Below are positions 54,027 through 64,000 of a DNA stretch of 64,000 nucleotides, in pieces; position 1 is the first letter of the stretch; the number at the start of each line of letters is the position of its first letter. Location: assembly GCA_013368315.1 (NCBI GenBank), contig JAACJM010000018.1, forward strand, positions 62,001 through 126,000, given 5' to 3'. The notes under the pieces are model-generated. The model worked only from the letters and a program-made list of their open reading frames with translations, was not told where the DNA came from and made no database searches. This DNA is from Tetrapyrgos nigripes (Eukaryota; Basidiomycota; Agaricomycetes; Agaricales; Campanellaceae). The position numbers and the translations under genes are program-made.

Positions 54027-55546
54027 TCATGACATGAATCCTAGTATTTTCTGGACAGCCTGTTTTCGTCCTTCCTCATCACTATGGCCTTCCGCAAGTT
54101 CTTTCGCCTTCACGGTAAACTCCTTTACACCAATAACCTTTATCAGTGCATGACCAAACTCTTCTGCATCTGCTCCCGGCGCACTCTTTACGTTCCCATA
54201 CACGCCTATTCCGAAGTATTCAGCTCTTCGAGCGTAGTCATACGTATCATACCATATGGGTAGAACAACCTGAGGTACGCCAGCTCTGGGGTCATAGCGT
54301 AAGCCAAAGCCGAGCAATGGTAGTTAAGAAATACAACAAGACTCACGACACGGCTTCAAAAAATGAGTTTGCTCCGCCATGATGAACCGAGCATATCACA
54401 TTAGGATGGCGTAGAATAGCACCCGGTTCTGCCTCTAGCCAACTGACGATTTTAATCTTTTCTGGATCTACCACCTGCGCCAGCACGTCTTGGATCTCAC
54501 CATCCTCCATGACCTTCCATAACACCTGTACATCGTTGAACTTGGAGAGCAAAATGCGTAGACCTCCTCCTAATTCACGAATGTGCTCGATATTCGAGAG
54601 GACGTGCGAGCCGAGGTTGACCAAGACGGTCTTCATCCCTGGTCTATTCAACCAACGCGAAGTCTCCGGATCACAAACCTCCACTGGAGCCGAGGGAAGA
54701 ACTATAGGCCCGCACAGGAGAACGTTGGGAGGGAAAACAAAACCGGGAAACTCCGTTTCAGGGAAAGCGGGAAAAATGAAAGGTATGTCGCGAGAGGGCT
54801 GGCCGATTAATGCCTGCGTCAGTCCATGTACGTCTTTGCGCATCTTGTTGTAGGATTTTACAGTGGAAGAGGTGACATATTGTAGGATCAATCGGAGGTT
54901 CAAGTAAATGTTGGCAGGAATACGAGTGAATGGGACTGGATAAGGAAAACCAGAGCTTGATCTAGAGAGCAGGATACGTAAATCGCAAGGAGAAGAACAT
55001 ATGAACGTACACTGGGTACTTCCAAAATCCCTTCAAGAAAGGCTGAGTCATTCCAAAGAAATCCTTGGGAGAATTGGGAGTCAAAACGACGCATCGCTGG
55101 CCCAGCTTCTTGCAAACGTCGAAAGGGCCCTTGAACGACGATTCTAGAATCACCATTCCAGGACTAACTCTCTCCACAATCCCCTGAATGACGAGCAACT
55201 GCTGATGATACTCCTCTGCCGTCCAAGGAAAAAGGAGATTTTCTAGGTAACGGTAGCTCTGAAGAGCGCCACGCACACCAGGAGGATGATATAATTCCGT
55301 TACACTGATTCTTCCCATACGACCAAAAGCGTCCTCAACGCTGGCTCCGGCGATGGGGTGGAAAGTAACCTTTTCAAACTCGGGAAGACGTTGTCCGAGT
55401 TGAGTCAGGCGTTTCTGAAGAGGAGGAAATGATGCAAGATGCACATCAACGTTTCGAAGAACGAGTTCGTAGGCCACAGCGAGAAACACGTTGGCTTGGC
55501 CGTGTTCTGCGTTTGTAAAGAGCAGCATTTTTAGAGGCGAGGTCAT
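54027..55546 (-). CDS. UDP-glycosyltransferase, GT1 family, three exons
   Basis: Exons on the minus strand are 55546-55011, 54961-54347 and 54285-54027 (469 residues), with introns of 49 and 61 bp; donors are GTACGT and GTGAGT. The N-terminal half begins MTSPLKMLLFTNAEHGQANVFLAVAYEL, a Rossmann-like acceptor domain with the catalytic His region (EHGQ). The C-terminal half has the UDP-sugar site VNLGSH, VSWLEAEPGAILRHPNV, SVHHGGANSFFEAVS, then GVPQVVLPIWYDTYDYARR. It would transfer a sugar to a small lipophilic molecule. The acceptor is unknown. The ATG at 55546 is preferred over a TTG two codons upstream. No lesion is seen. Confidence 0.9.
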
Positions 55547-55900
55547 GGTCAAGGAAAGGAAAGGAAAGGGAAGGGAAGGAACTTCATAAACGGGTTCGTC
55601 GTAGTATAAGTAGCAAACATAACGATTTATGTAATAATGAAAGCTTGCTGTCGTCCTGGAGCTTCTCTTCTGATTGACGAAGCGAACAGTAAACCACGAG
55701 CATTAATGAAGGTGGAACACTTCCTTATCAACCTTATCAACCGAAGCTGGCTAAGTGCTCACTAAAGCCTGTGACGTGAGCTAAGGAAAAAAGAAGATAT
55801 CATTAATCTCGTGAAATATCCAACGGTGAAGCATACTTTGACGCCGAGGCAGACACTTATGTAGATACAAGTAGCAATAGTCACGACTTCATCAACTTCA
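55547..55900. other. Gap between glycosyltransferase and kinase gene
   Basis: About 350 bp with the glycosyltransferase promoter and the kinase 3' region. A GGAAAGGAAAGGAAAGGGAAG purine run at about 55553-55575 lies just upstream of the glycosyltransferase start. Confidence 0.5.
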
Positions 55901-58900
55901 TCACTTCTTTCCACCACCCAAATTTAACTTCTTCAGCATATCTCCCCAAGTCCCACCTGTGTCTCCTCCACCACTTCCCGATCCCGATTCCTCCATATCA
56001 AACGATCCAGGCATCGACTTTATTTTCTTATCGGTCTCGTCGTCTTCATCATTCACAACAGACTCGGGTTCCTCTGCTAGTGGAGTTGAGGAAGAGAGGA
56101 TAGATTTGGATTGAGAGTCGGATTTGGGGTTGGAAGATGTCGCCGGAGTTTCCTTCTGTTGCCTCTGCCTCTGCCTCTCCACCTCATCCGGACTAGTAAT
56201 CGTCACATTATCATTCTCCCCAGGATGAACACCACCTCCCAACTTGGAAACCTTATCCTGGTCGTTATTCCCAGCTGTCTTACTACCCCCGGCCGAACCC
56301 GAACCAGGATGCCAATCCCCATCGTCATCTTCATCGTCCTCATTTTTTGTTGTCTTCCTAGACAGCTCTCCACCCCATCCTCCTGAACTACCAGAAGTGG
56401 TGCTATGGATCGAGCTGCTCCTACTAACGCCGAGACTTTCTTGATTTTGTCCCAAACTGGCTTCAGCTCCAGCGGAGTCGTTATCCTTCGCAGCTGCAGC
56501 TGCAGCCTTGGCAAAACTTCCCAATCGGTGCATCGCTCGCGCACCAGCGATAGCCGAACGCCATCTTGCGCGTGGGTCAAAGTTGTCACGAAGACCAGAG
56601 GAAAGGTCGTGTTCGGTTGAGGGAGTATGGGTTGTTAACCACTGAAAAGTTGGGGTGGTGTTAGACGGGGTAGAAATAGAGTGAACCGGCGACGGAAAGA
56701 GAGAGGGATAGAGAGGAACTCAGACTCACAGTATGGTTTAGCGCCTCCGCTGCCGTTGGCCTTTTCACAGGATCTGGGTTCAGGAGAGATTTGATAAAGT
56801 CCTTGGCTAAAAACGAGCAAAGAGAGTTTGTCAGCATCGTAGAGTAACGGGAGGTAGAGTATCGCTGAGCGCAAAACAAGATAGTAGAATAATAAAGGAA
56901 AGAACAATAAAAAGAAGCGACGGAATGAGTGAGAGCAGCTCTTGCTCATAAGCAAGTGATGAAGCAGCAAACTGAGGGGATAGTCACTGCTATACTTGAG
57001 AGCCAACACAAACCAGGTCGTCAAATGCCACGTCCAGACGCTGCACGACCACTGGTACATCCGACAGTTGCGCACGATGAAAGGCAGAAAAGGGACAACA
57101 ACAAAGCGAGGAAGACGACGAACGAAAAAAGGAACGACACAGCAAGGCCGAGGAAGAGGGAGAGCAAGGAGAGTTGAAAGGAGAAGGAGAGAAAAATGGT
57201 CCAAAGGGACGCAAAAGGGTCAAAAAGGGCAGGGGGAGCCAGAGAGAGAACACGAAAGCAAAGGAACAAAAAACCAAGGAAGATATCCCATAGAAGCTCA
57301 ATATAGAGAAAGAGACTCGGCCACCCACCTTCACTCCCAACATTCTTCCAATACCTCTCATGAAACTCAATCTTCGCTTCTGTAGTCTCTTTAATGAGAG
57401 TCTTGACGTCTTCAGACCGGAAGGGAGAGTATCCGCAGAGGAGAACGTAGGTTATTATCCTGGTGAGGGAGAGTGATGTGTGATGTTAGTATACGCCGTA
57501 TCTTCTTTCTATTATGCAGAAAACGCGAAACGCGAACACGAAACAGGTAGAAAGATAAAGGTGGACAGGAGCGATAGGATGAAGGGGTGACGAGGTGATG
57601 ACGAAGACGAAGACGAAGCACTAAAAGGTCAAAGGTCCGGTCCCAAGCCTCCAACAACTAAAACCCAACCAAACTAAACTGCCCAAACCCAAACCCAAAC
57701 CCGCCCAAACCACCAACGACCAACGCCGACGCCGACAGCGAAACACGACCAGCAAAAACAAAAGCAACCAGCCATCCCATCAAAAATACAAATCCAGCAT
57801 TTCCGTCATTCCATCATCCCCACCACCTCAACCACAACCACACCACAAAGTAGGAAAACCAAACTCAAGAAAGAAGAAAAAAAAACTCACCCAGTACTCC
57901 ACATATCAACCCCCTTTCCATGTCCTTCGTTTGTCAAGACTTCGGGGGCGACGTACCCGATGGAGCCAGCGAGGGAGTGGAGTTGTTCTTCGGGAGAGTG
58001 GAGGTGTTTGGCGCTGTGGAAGGGATAAAGGAGATATGGAGACATGGAAACATGGAGAACGGTGAAAGAAAAAGGAAAAAAGAGGACAGATAGAGGAAAC
58101 AGTCAATCAATAACCATACAACTCGAAAAACAAACGAAACAACGTACATGCCAAAATCAGCAATAACAATATCAGAATCCTCTGCTTTGGTACGGTAGAG
58201 GATGTTTTCGGGTCTAGATTTGGGATTTTAGATTGACGGTGACGTTGGGTTGACGAGGAATATTTGAGGAGAGTTGTGATAGCCGATGGAAGATGAGTCG
58301 AGTCGAGGACAGTGACACAGCAGAGTCGTCAGTCGTCCACGTCAAGCCGTCAGGATCATTGGCAATGGCAGTGGTTGGAATTTTTGGGACGTTTTCGATG
58401 TTTGCGGTGGTAGACCAAAACCAGTCCAAGCCAGCAGTCCGAAAGTCGTCATCATCATTAATATCGTCATGCCACGTCGACGTCGAGTTGATAGAGGGTT
58501 GGTAGAGGTCGGTAGGCATTTGTCCGGATGAGAGTAGATGTAGAAAACGACGATGGTGATGGTGATGGTGATGGTGATGGTAATTTTCCGGAGACCAACG
58601 GCCGAGGTTGGTTTTTTTAATTTTTTGGTTTAGGTTTGGGTTTAGAGCGAAATTGGAACGAAGATTGAGACAAGGGAACGGTGACGGGTTACGGATTATG
58701 GGGTGATAGCGTGAATGAAGGGTGGACAGCGGGAATGGATCGCGGAACGTTCCCAAATGAATAATGACAAGTCGGAGTTGAGGCGAAGAGTTGAGGCGAA
58801 GAGTGATAGTGTGACGAAGATAGAGGGTAGAAGGTAGAAGGTGCGATGAGTAAAACGAGAGAGTTGTCAAGGAATGGAAAGGATACGCACTTGAGATCTC

Positions 58901-59830
58901 GATGGACGATATCGTGGTCATGGAGGTATTGCACGCCAGAGAGGACAGACCTGGTGGAGGAATTGGGTTAGCAACGAGTCTAGCGGTCTAGTATAAGGAC
59001 GGCACCGACAAATGGGACCGACATCTCACCTTACAACAACCACCGCATCCTTCTCTGTAAACTTTCCCTTCTTCAAAATTCTCGCAAACAGCTCTCCACC
59101 CACAGCAAGCTCAAAGGAGAGGTAGTACTTGGAGCGGGACTCGAACCATTCATAGAATTTGACCTGATAAGATAGCAGGGTTAGTATTGGGAAGCGTTTA
59201 GTGTAATTGAGAAGATAGGGAAGCGTTTAACCGTCGGATATGAAAGAAGAGGATAGAAGCGGCAACTCACAATATTCGGATGATCCAACCCCTTCAACAC
59301 ATCCATCTCACCCCACACAGTCGCTTCATTCCCCTTCACCTTCTTCTTCGGAATAATCTTCAACGCTACATCCTTCCTCAGGCCTTCCTCCGCCTCATCT
59401 CCCGCGCCTGCACCCGCACCACCCTTCTTCTTCTCCTTAGCGTCTTTTGCGTCTTTGGAAATGGAAAACTTGGACTTGTGTGACATGAATGACGATGACG
59501 TCGAGGAAGGTGTGGGTGAAGACGACCTCGAAGATTTACCAGAGGCAGAGACGTTGAGGTTAGATTTCGAAGGCGAAGGGATAGAGTCGTCTTGGTCTGC
59601 AGAAGCTCCATGTTCTGCGATAGCAATTTGTTCTGGTGGGACATGCCATGTTGCTCGCTGTTTAGGACAAGGTTAGTTACAACACAGAAGAGTCGGTCAG
59701 ACAACGACAAACGACACACCAAAACCTGCCCAAAAGTCCCCTCACCCAAGATTTCGTGGACTTGGTAGTTTTTCTTCTTGACGAAACTAGGAGGTTGGGG
59801 TAGAATTGCGTCCTTGATCGAGAGATGCAT
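55901..59830 (-). CDS. CaMK-like serine/threonine protein kinase, nine exons
   Basis: Exons on the minus strand: 59830-59720, 59657-59271, 59163-59030, 58950-58891, 58213-58148, 58013-57891, 57459-57329, 56806-56730 and 56641-55901 (609 residues, frame kept throughout). Landmarks are the P-loop GEGTFGQV (about 29-36), VALK with the ATP-binding Lys at 137, [19 protein letters not shown] and the helix ending [29 protein letters not shown] after the kinase core resembles an autoinhibitory or calmodulin-binding helix. The tail is Ser/Asp-rich. An insert of about 75 residues rich in Ser, Lys and Gly lies between the P-loop and the Lys. Three introns are long (677, 431 and 522 bp). Calmodulin control is inference. 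Confidence 0.92.
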
Positions 59831-60812
59831 GATTTAGGCTTGGCGTTGGCGTGTTTGAAATATCCGGGGTGTTGAAGGGTGGTATACGTGATCCGGGTCC
59901 GTAGAAGTCGTCCAGTAGACAAAATGAAGGGAAGATGGAGTAGTCTTTTAGGAGAGGGTATTCGTCAAATTTCCGGTATAGAGTCTTAGGAAAAGGTATG
60001 TTTGTACGTAGTGATGATCATTTCAATGCAATCTCTACAGCTTGGAGTACTAAAGGGGATAACCAAGGCCCGCGACGTCATTGCAATTGGCCCGTACAAT
60101 GTTACTGTACATGGACTTCTTTACAGTGTATGCACATAGATTCCTCAATTTCGGCGACAAAAACTCCGGCAAGGTCAACTTCGATGGTCATATAGACTCA
60201 TATACACGTATGCATCCGAGTCCGCTCCGAGTCCACATTGGTCCTGTTACCGGTCATCTTCGGTGATGCGAGACCAGTAACCATCTGGTTGCAATGGACC
60301 ATAGTTATCATTTCAACTGAATCTTGCCAAGGCCGTGTCCACAGGAACCAGCTATGGCCGATGACGAGCCTGTGAATAGTACATTGGCATCGGAGAGAAC
60401 GAATTGCTTGGTTCTTTCTGGAAGCAGGTGTAGCACTTAAAACGCTGAAAGACAGAGCACTCATTCAAACAGAGTCAAAACCAACAGCACTCACAAAGCG
60501 TACGAATACAACCACTGATGATACGCTTGTATGCTTTTCCCCTTTCAAATTCTTATGCAACGATCCGTCCATATTCTCCTTCTCTTTCCCTTGCGGCCAC
60601 CTAGGCCTTGCTCGCGAATCCGTCTGCACACTTTGGTAGTATAGCAAAGTGAATATTAATCCGTTTTCTGGGTTTTCTGCATGCTGATCCCGATGACCAG
60701 AGCAAATAGAGACTGAGTATAAATGGTTCTAACTTGGAAGTGATGGAAAGACGTTTTCCAGGTTACTCATGAGTTGTTCTAGGATTCATGTCATGATCAC
60801 CAATACGCACTC
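59831..60812. other. Intergenic region between kinase and the tandem gene pair
   Basis: Contains the kinase promoter. A small stem at 60246-60281 (GTTACCGGTC paired with GACCAGTAAC, with an inner CATC/GATG) is the only structure seen. Short frames here have no recognised content. Confidence 0.5.
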
Positions 60813-61810
60813 TCAACCTACTACCAAAGGTTCCAAATATATTTGTTTCGGAGAAGTCACAGCAGGCGATGGGTCATGGCTATGATCACTACCATAGGTA
60901 ACCTCCAAACCCTTGTACCGGACACGGTCAATTTTCCCCATGGGCGAGGAAAAATAAAATTGTGCGCAAAGCCTGTGGTATGTTATCAGCGCTATAGTGA
61001 AGGGAAAGAATGGAAATTGAGCATACCTGTCTTCTGACCGGACGAAATACGGCTTGTGGAGGTACTTGTGGAAGTCATTGATGACCTCCTCCCCTTTGAG
61101 GTACGGATCTAAATTTGCGAGGCGTAAAATCTTCGTCGCTCCAAACAGAGTGCCTTCGACCTTATTTCTGTGCCTTGGGAAGTTCGGAGCAGGACTCCTC
61201 TTGACTAAGGAAGCATACATAGGGTTCACCTCGGAACCAGTCATAAAATCTTGGTATGCAGGACGAGATTTGAAAATGAAGTACTGGTATACCTGAATGA
61301 TCAGACCGAATTAATGCTCGAGAATGAGGTTTGACTGACCCCTGTTGATATACCATTTTTGTCCTTCTGAATAAAGTGTTCATCGACATTGCCTTCCCAG
61401 AGTGCGGGTAGTGCGTCGGGGCTCCATTCGCCGTTTGGGGTTTTGCCGCCCTTGCTGAAAAAGGCCCTTCTGAAGATGAATCCAACGTCTACCTCGGTGG
61501 CTGGCCAAGTGATTGCTACCGTCATGGGCTCGTCCCTGAAAAGAAACTCGTCACACCGGTCATTCACCCGACGGATTCCAACGGCAGGATTGATCATTCG
61601 GGCTTTTGTGATTGAATGAGAAGCATAAGCGAACGAAAGTCCAGAGTGTGTCAATATGGTCAGTTTTTGAAATGTAACGGACGAACTCACAATATCTGCT
61701 TTACTAACAGACATGTAATGGACGACCGCAGACTTGTTTTTCTCGTCAACTTCCAATTTCTCCACATTCCCAAACTTGGGTAACAGTTGCATCAACCATT
61801 TCTTGTCCAT
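60813..61810 (-). pseudogene. Tandem copy of the RRM-like family gene, decayed
   Basis: It matches exons of the neighbour at 61936-63285 but lacks the RRM-like N-terminal region. It starts at MDKKWLMQLLPKFGNVEKLE, corresponding to the middle of the neighbour's first exon. The acceptor before the second exon is changed (CGCTTAT here, CGCTTAG in the intact copy at 62769). The last exon has an in-frame loss of about 11 residues (FYFSSPM then GKIDRVRYKG). The shared block begins upstream of this frame and extends to the noncoding flank at about 60720, so the event was a partial tandem duplication. A short product is possible but unlikely. Confidence 0.75.
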
Positions 61811-61935
61811 GTGAGGTTCATGATGGGTCTAGTGCGAGACTGAGTGTGGATGGTTCTAGGGAAGTGATGGAAGACGTTTTCAAGGTTACTCATGAGTTGT
61901 TCTAGGATTCATGTCATGACCACCAATACGCACTT

Positions 61936-63285
61936 TCAACGTACTACCAAAGGTTCTAAATACGCGTGTTTCGGAGTAGTCAAAACGGGCGATGGGTTAT
62001 GGCTATGATCACTACCATAGGTAACCTCCAAACCCTTGTACCGGACACGGTCAATTTTCCCTTTCCATATAGCGTCAATGACCATTGAAGGGAGCATGGG
62101 CGAGGGAAAATAAAAGTGTGCGCAAGACCTGTGGTGTGTTATCAGCGCTATAGTTGAAGGGAAGAATGGAAATTGAGCAGACCTGTCTTCTGTCCGGACG
62201 AAAAACGGCGTGGTGGAGAACTTGTGGAAGTCTTTGACGAGATCCTCCCCTTTAAGGTACGGATCTAAATTTGCGAGGCGTAAGGTCTTCGTTGCTCCAA
62301 ACAGAGTGCCTTCGACCTTATTCTTGTGCTTTGAGAAGTTCGGAGCAGGACTCCTCTTGATTAAGGATGCATGCATGGGGTTTACCTCGAAATTAGTCAT
62401 AAAATCTTGGTATGCAGGGTGAGATTTGAAGACGAAGTACTGGTACATCTGAATGATCAGACCGAATTAATGCTTGAGAATGAGGCTTGACTGACCCCGG
62501 TTACTGTATTTTTGTCCTGCCGAATAAAGTGCTCCTCCACATTGCTTTCCCAGTATGAGGGAGGTAGGTTGTGGCTCAAATCGTGGTTTAGAGTTTTGTG
62601 GAGAAAGCCCCTTCTGAAGATAGCTCCAACATTTAGCGAGCCGACTGGCCAAGTGATCGCTACCGTCATGGGCTCGTCCCTGAAAAGAAACTCGTCACAC
62701 CGGTCATCCACCCGACGAACTCGAACGATAGGATTGATCATTCGGGCTTTTGTGATTGAACGAGAAGCCTAAGCGAACAAAAGTCCAGAGTGTGTCAATA
62801 CTCAGTTCTTGGAATGTAATGGGCGGACTCACAAGATCTGCTTCACTAACAGACATGTAATGGACGACCGCAGACTTGTTTTTCTCGTCGATCTCCAATT
62901 TCTCCACAGTCCCAAACTTGGGTAACAGTTGCATCAACCATTTCTTGTCCATGTGAGGTTCCAGAGGCTTAAGTTCCAGCGCTCTTGTCGCATTTCGGTA
63001 AATTAGTCGTGCCAATAACTCTACTGGAAGCTTGGACGGTTCTCCGGTCATAAACTTGAGTGATTCATATGCGTGAGGATATTTTGCTTTTTCGAGGAAC
63101 ACCTCGAGACACAAGGCATGATACATGGTTATATCGAGCGAGCGGGATTTGCGATTCGGGACAATGCTCTGGATAGGACCCATGATTCGGAACTCGTCAA
63201 GAAAGCCAGATATGATAGGGCTATGAGCAGACGGAAGCCCGAAAACGCGGAGAGTGCGAAGCAAAGGGTTCTGTGCCCTCACCAT
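61936..63285 (-). CDS. Unknown protein with RRM-like N-terminus, four exons
   Basis: Exons on the minus strand: 63285-62833, 62768-62496, 62448-62183 and 62128-61936 (394 residues). All junctions are GT-AG and the frame is kept. The start LRTLRVFGLPSAHSPIISGFLDEFRIMGPIQSIV has the spacing of an RNA recognition motif with an RNP2-like LRVFGLP; the RNP1 motif is not clear. The rest (for example CDEFLFRDEPMTVAITWP and VEGTLFGATKTLRLANLDPYLKGEDLVKDF) is not a domain I can name. Fragments of the same gene occur at 60813-61810, 53475-53990 and about 37775-37914. It may belong to an expanding local family. RNA binding is inference. Confidence 0.7.
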
Positions 63286-63675
63286 TTCCTAACGGTTGAT
63301 GGTGGAAGTTCGGGATCAAGAGCAGTTGCGTGGCAATTTGCCTGACGCGGTCATGTGTTCAACTCTCATCTTTCTCACCCCTGACTTAACCAACCGTTAC
63401 ACGCGTCTTTCAGCAAGTCGGTTCATTCGCAGTCAAAAATATTGATTCTGAGAGAACGGGTCGTCCCTAGTTTACATATTAAAACCAATCTAAACGAAAA
63501 AAAAAAAAAAGATCTAGAAAATCTCGCCACCTCAGGCCTCAGCGCTCAGCGTTCAACAACGGTTGAAAGGAAACAAATTGCTAGCAAGTACACCAAGTGG
63601 ATCTACCATTCATCAAAATTCCTTCAATTCTCGAAGTTTCGCACTGAAAATCCCCTCCTATTCTCAGGGTTGAAA
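63286..63675. promoter_or_regulatory. Probable divergent promoter region
   Basis: Lies between the minus-strand gene ending at 63285 and a likely plus-strand start at 63676. No clear TATA box was picked out. An A15 run at about 63497-63511 may help keep nucleosomes away. Function is inferred from gene orientation only. Confidence 0.4.
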
Positions 63676-63987
63676 ATGATTTCCTCGTCGAAATATGAAA
63701 TCTTCAACTTTCCACCCTCATCAGAGTTGGACGCATTTGGGAAAAGTAAGTCGAGTCTAGCCTTTGTCCCGGATGTTACCACTGTCTCAGACAGTTCCTC
63801 CTTCGCCTCCCCCTTTCCCTCTCCCAAACAATTCCGGTTCCCATTCTCCTCCCTTCCCGAAGCCTTGCTCCTATCTGATGACGCCTCCGAATCCGTGTCC
63901 GAGTCAAACCAAGTCATCGGAGCTCGAACCCGGACTTTCTCAATACTTGGGATGCGGACAATGCAGGCCAACAATTCGTCGAGGATG
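63676..63987 (+). CDS. Possible N-terminal exon of an unknown gene, runs to the window edge
   Basis: From ATG at 63676 the frame reads MISSSKYEIFNFPPSSELDAFGKSKS and continues Ser/Pro-rich to SSR. It then meets a TGA, or a donor-like GTGAAAGT at 63987 that would allow splicing onward. The Ser-rich composition is typical of a disordered N-terminus. No domain is visible. An overlapping minus-strand frame is also open, so strand choice is uncertain. Confidence 0.35.
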
Positions 63988-64000
63988 TGAAAGTCGGATT

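Noticed and set aside
56111..57385. Overlapping plus-strand frames opposite the kinase gene
   Set aside because: They are shadows of the kinase exons and introns; the minus-strand model explains the conserved motifs.
58214..58921. Minus-strand open frame of 235 codons
   Set aside because: It lies almost wholly in a kinase intron, and the flanking exons join in frame without it. The His run comes from a GATGGT microsatellite.
60246..60281. Small stem-loop that could be a riboswitch or terminator
   Set aside because: No conserved core, no T-run after it and no gene on that side. Eukaryotic genes do not use such terminators.

Overview
The window looks like a repeat-rich, gene-poor stretch of a basidiomycete (Agaricomycete-type) fungal genome. 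The host-type genes are split by many GT-AG introns. They include a cytochrome P450, a GT1 glycosyltransferase, a CaMK-like kinase and a seven-helix membrane protein family typical of mushrooms. Most of the rest is transposable elements, many of them nested. All family names rest on motifs read by eye; no database was searched.

Layout: 1-5575 is the 3' part of a decayed Ty3/Gypsy chromovirus-type element (gag, protease, RT, RNase H, integrase, chromodomain, 3' LTR). 5576-8598 holds an LTR copy and decayed coding sequence. 8599-16669 is a Helitron with a 1420-residue Rep/helicase ORF and a second, intron-containing gene that looks OB-fold-like. 17386-19830 is a segmental duplicate of 51557-53510; both carry the last exon of a class I (sesqui)terpene synthase. 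19932-24762 is a non-LTR retrotransposon fragment split by a TIR element (20255-24450), which is itself split by a pogo-type transposon (20665-23269). 27335-28726 is a membrane-protein pseudogene. 30115-37620 is an outer TIR element, containing an inner TIR element (32994-37398) whose DDE transposase gene is broken by a third insertion (34601-35884). 38310-41500 is a second, 5'-truncated Gypsy element.

The right third is more genic: a P450 (45318-47642, +), a truncated ribosomal protein eL8 pseudogene (47915-48660, +), the second duplicate with a pseudogene of a local gene family, a UDP-glycosyltransferase (54027-55546, -), a CaMK-like protein kinase (55901-59830, -), and a tandem pair of unknown genes with an RRM-like N-terminus (intact copy 61936-63285, decayed copy 60813-61810, both -). 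A gene of unknown function appears to start near 63676 (+) and run out of the window.

Comparing repeat copies with each other dates the events and reveals empty sites. Three R1 copies (19328-19830; 29880-30114 joined to 37621-37914; 53030-53515) show that the 7.5-kb element entered a once contiguous R1 copy with a TTATTG duplication. The two segmental duplicates show that a 441-bp solo-LTR-like insertion entered one of them with a CCTCT duplication. Premature stops in several unrelated elements fall where the family expects Arg (CGA) or Gln (CAA), which suggests C-to-T decay of methylated repeats.
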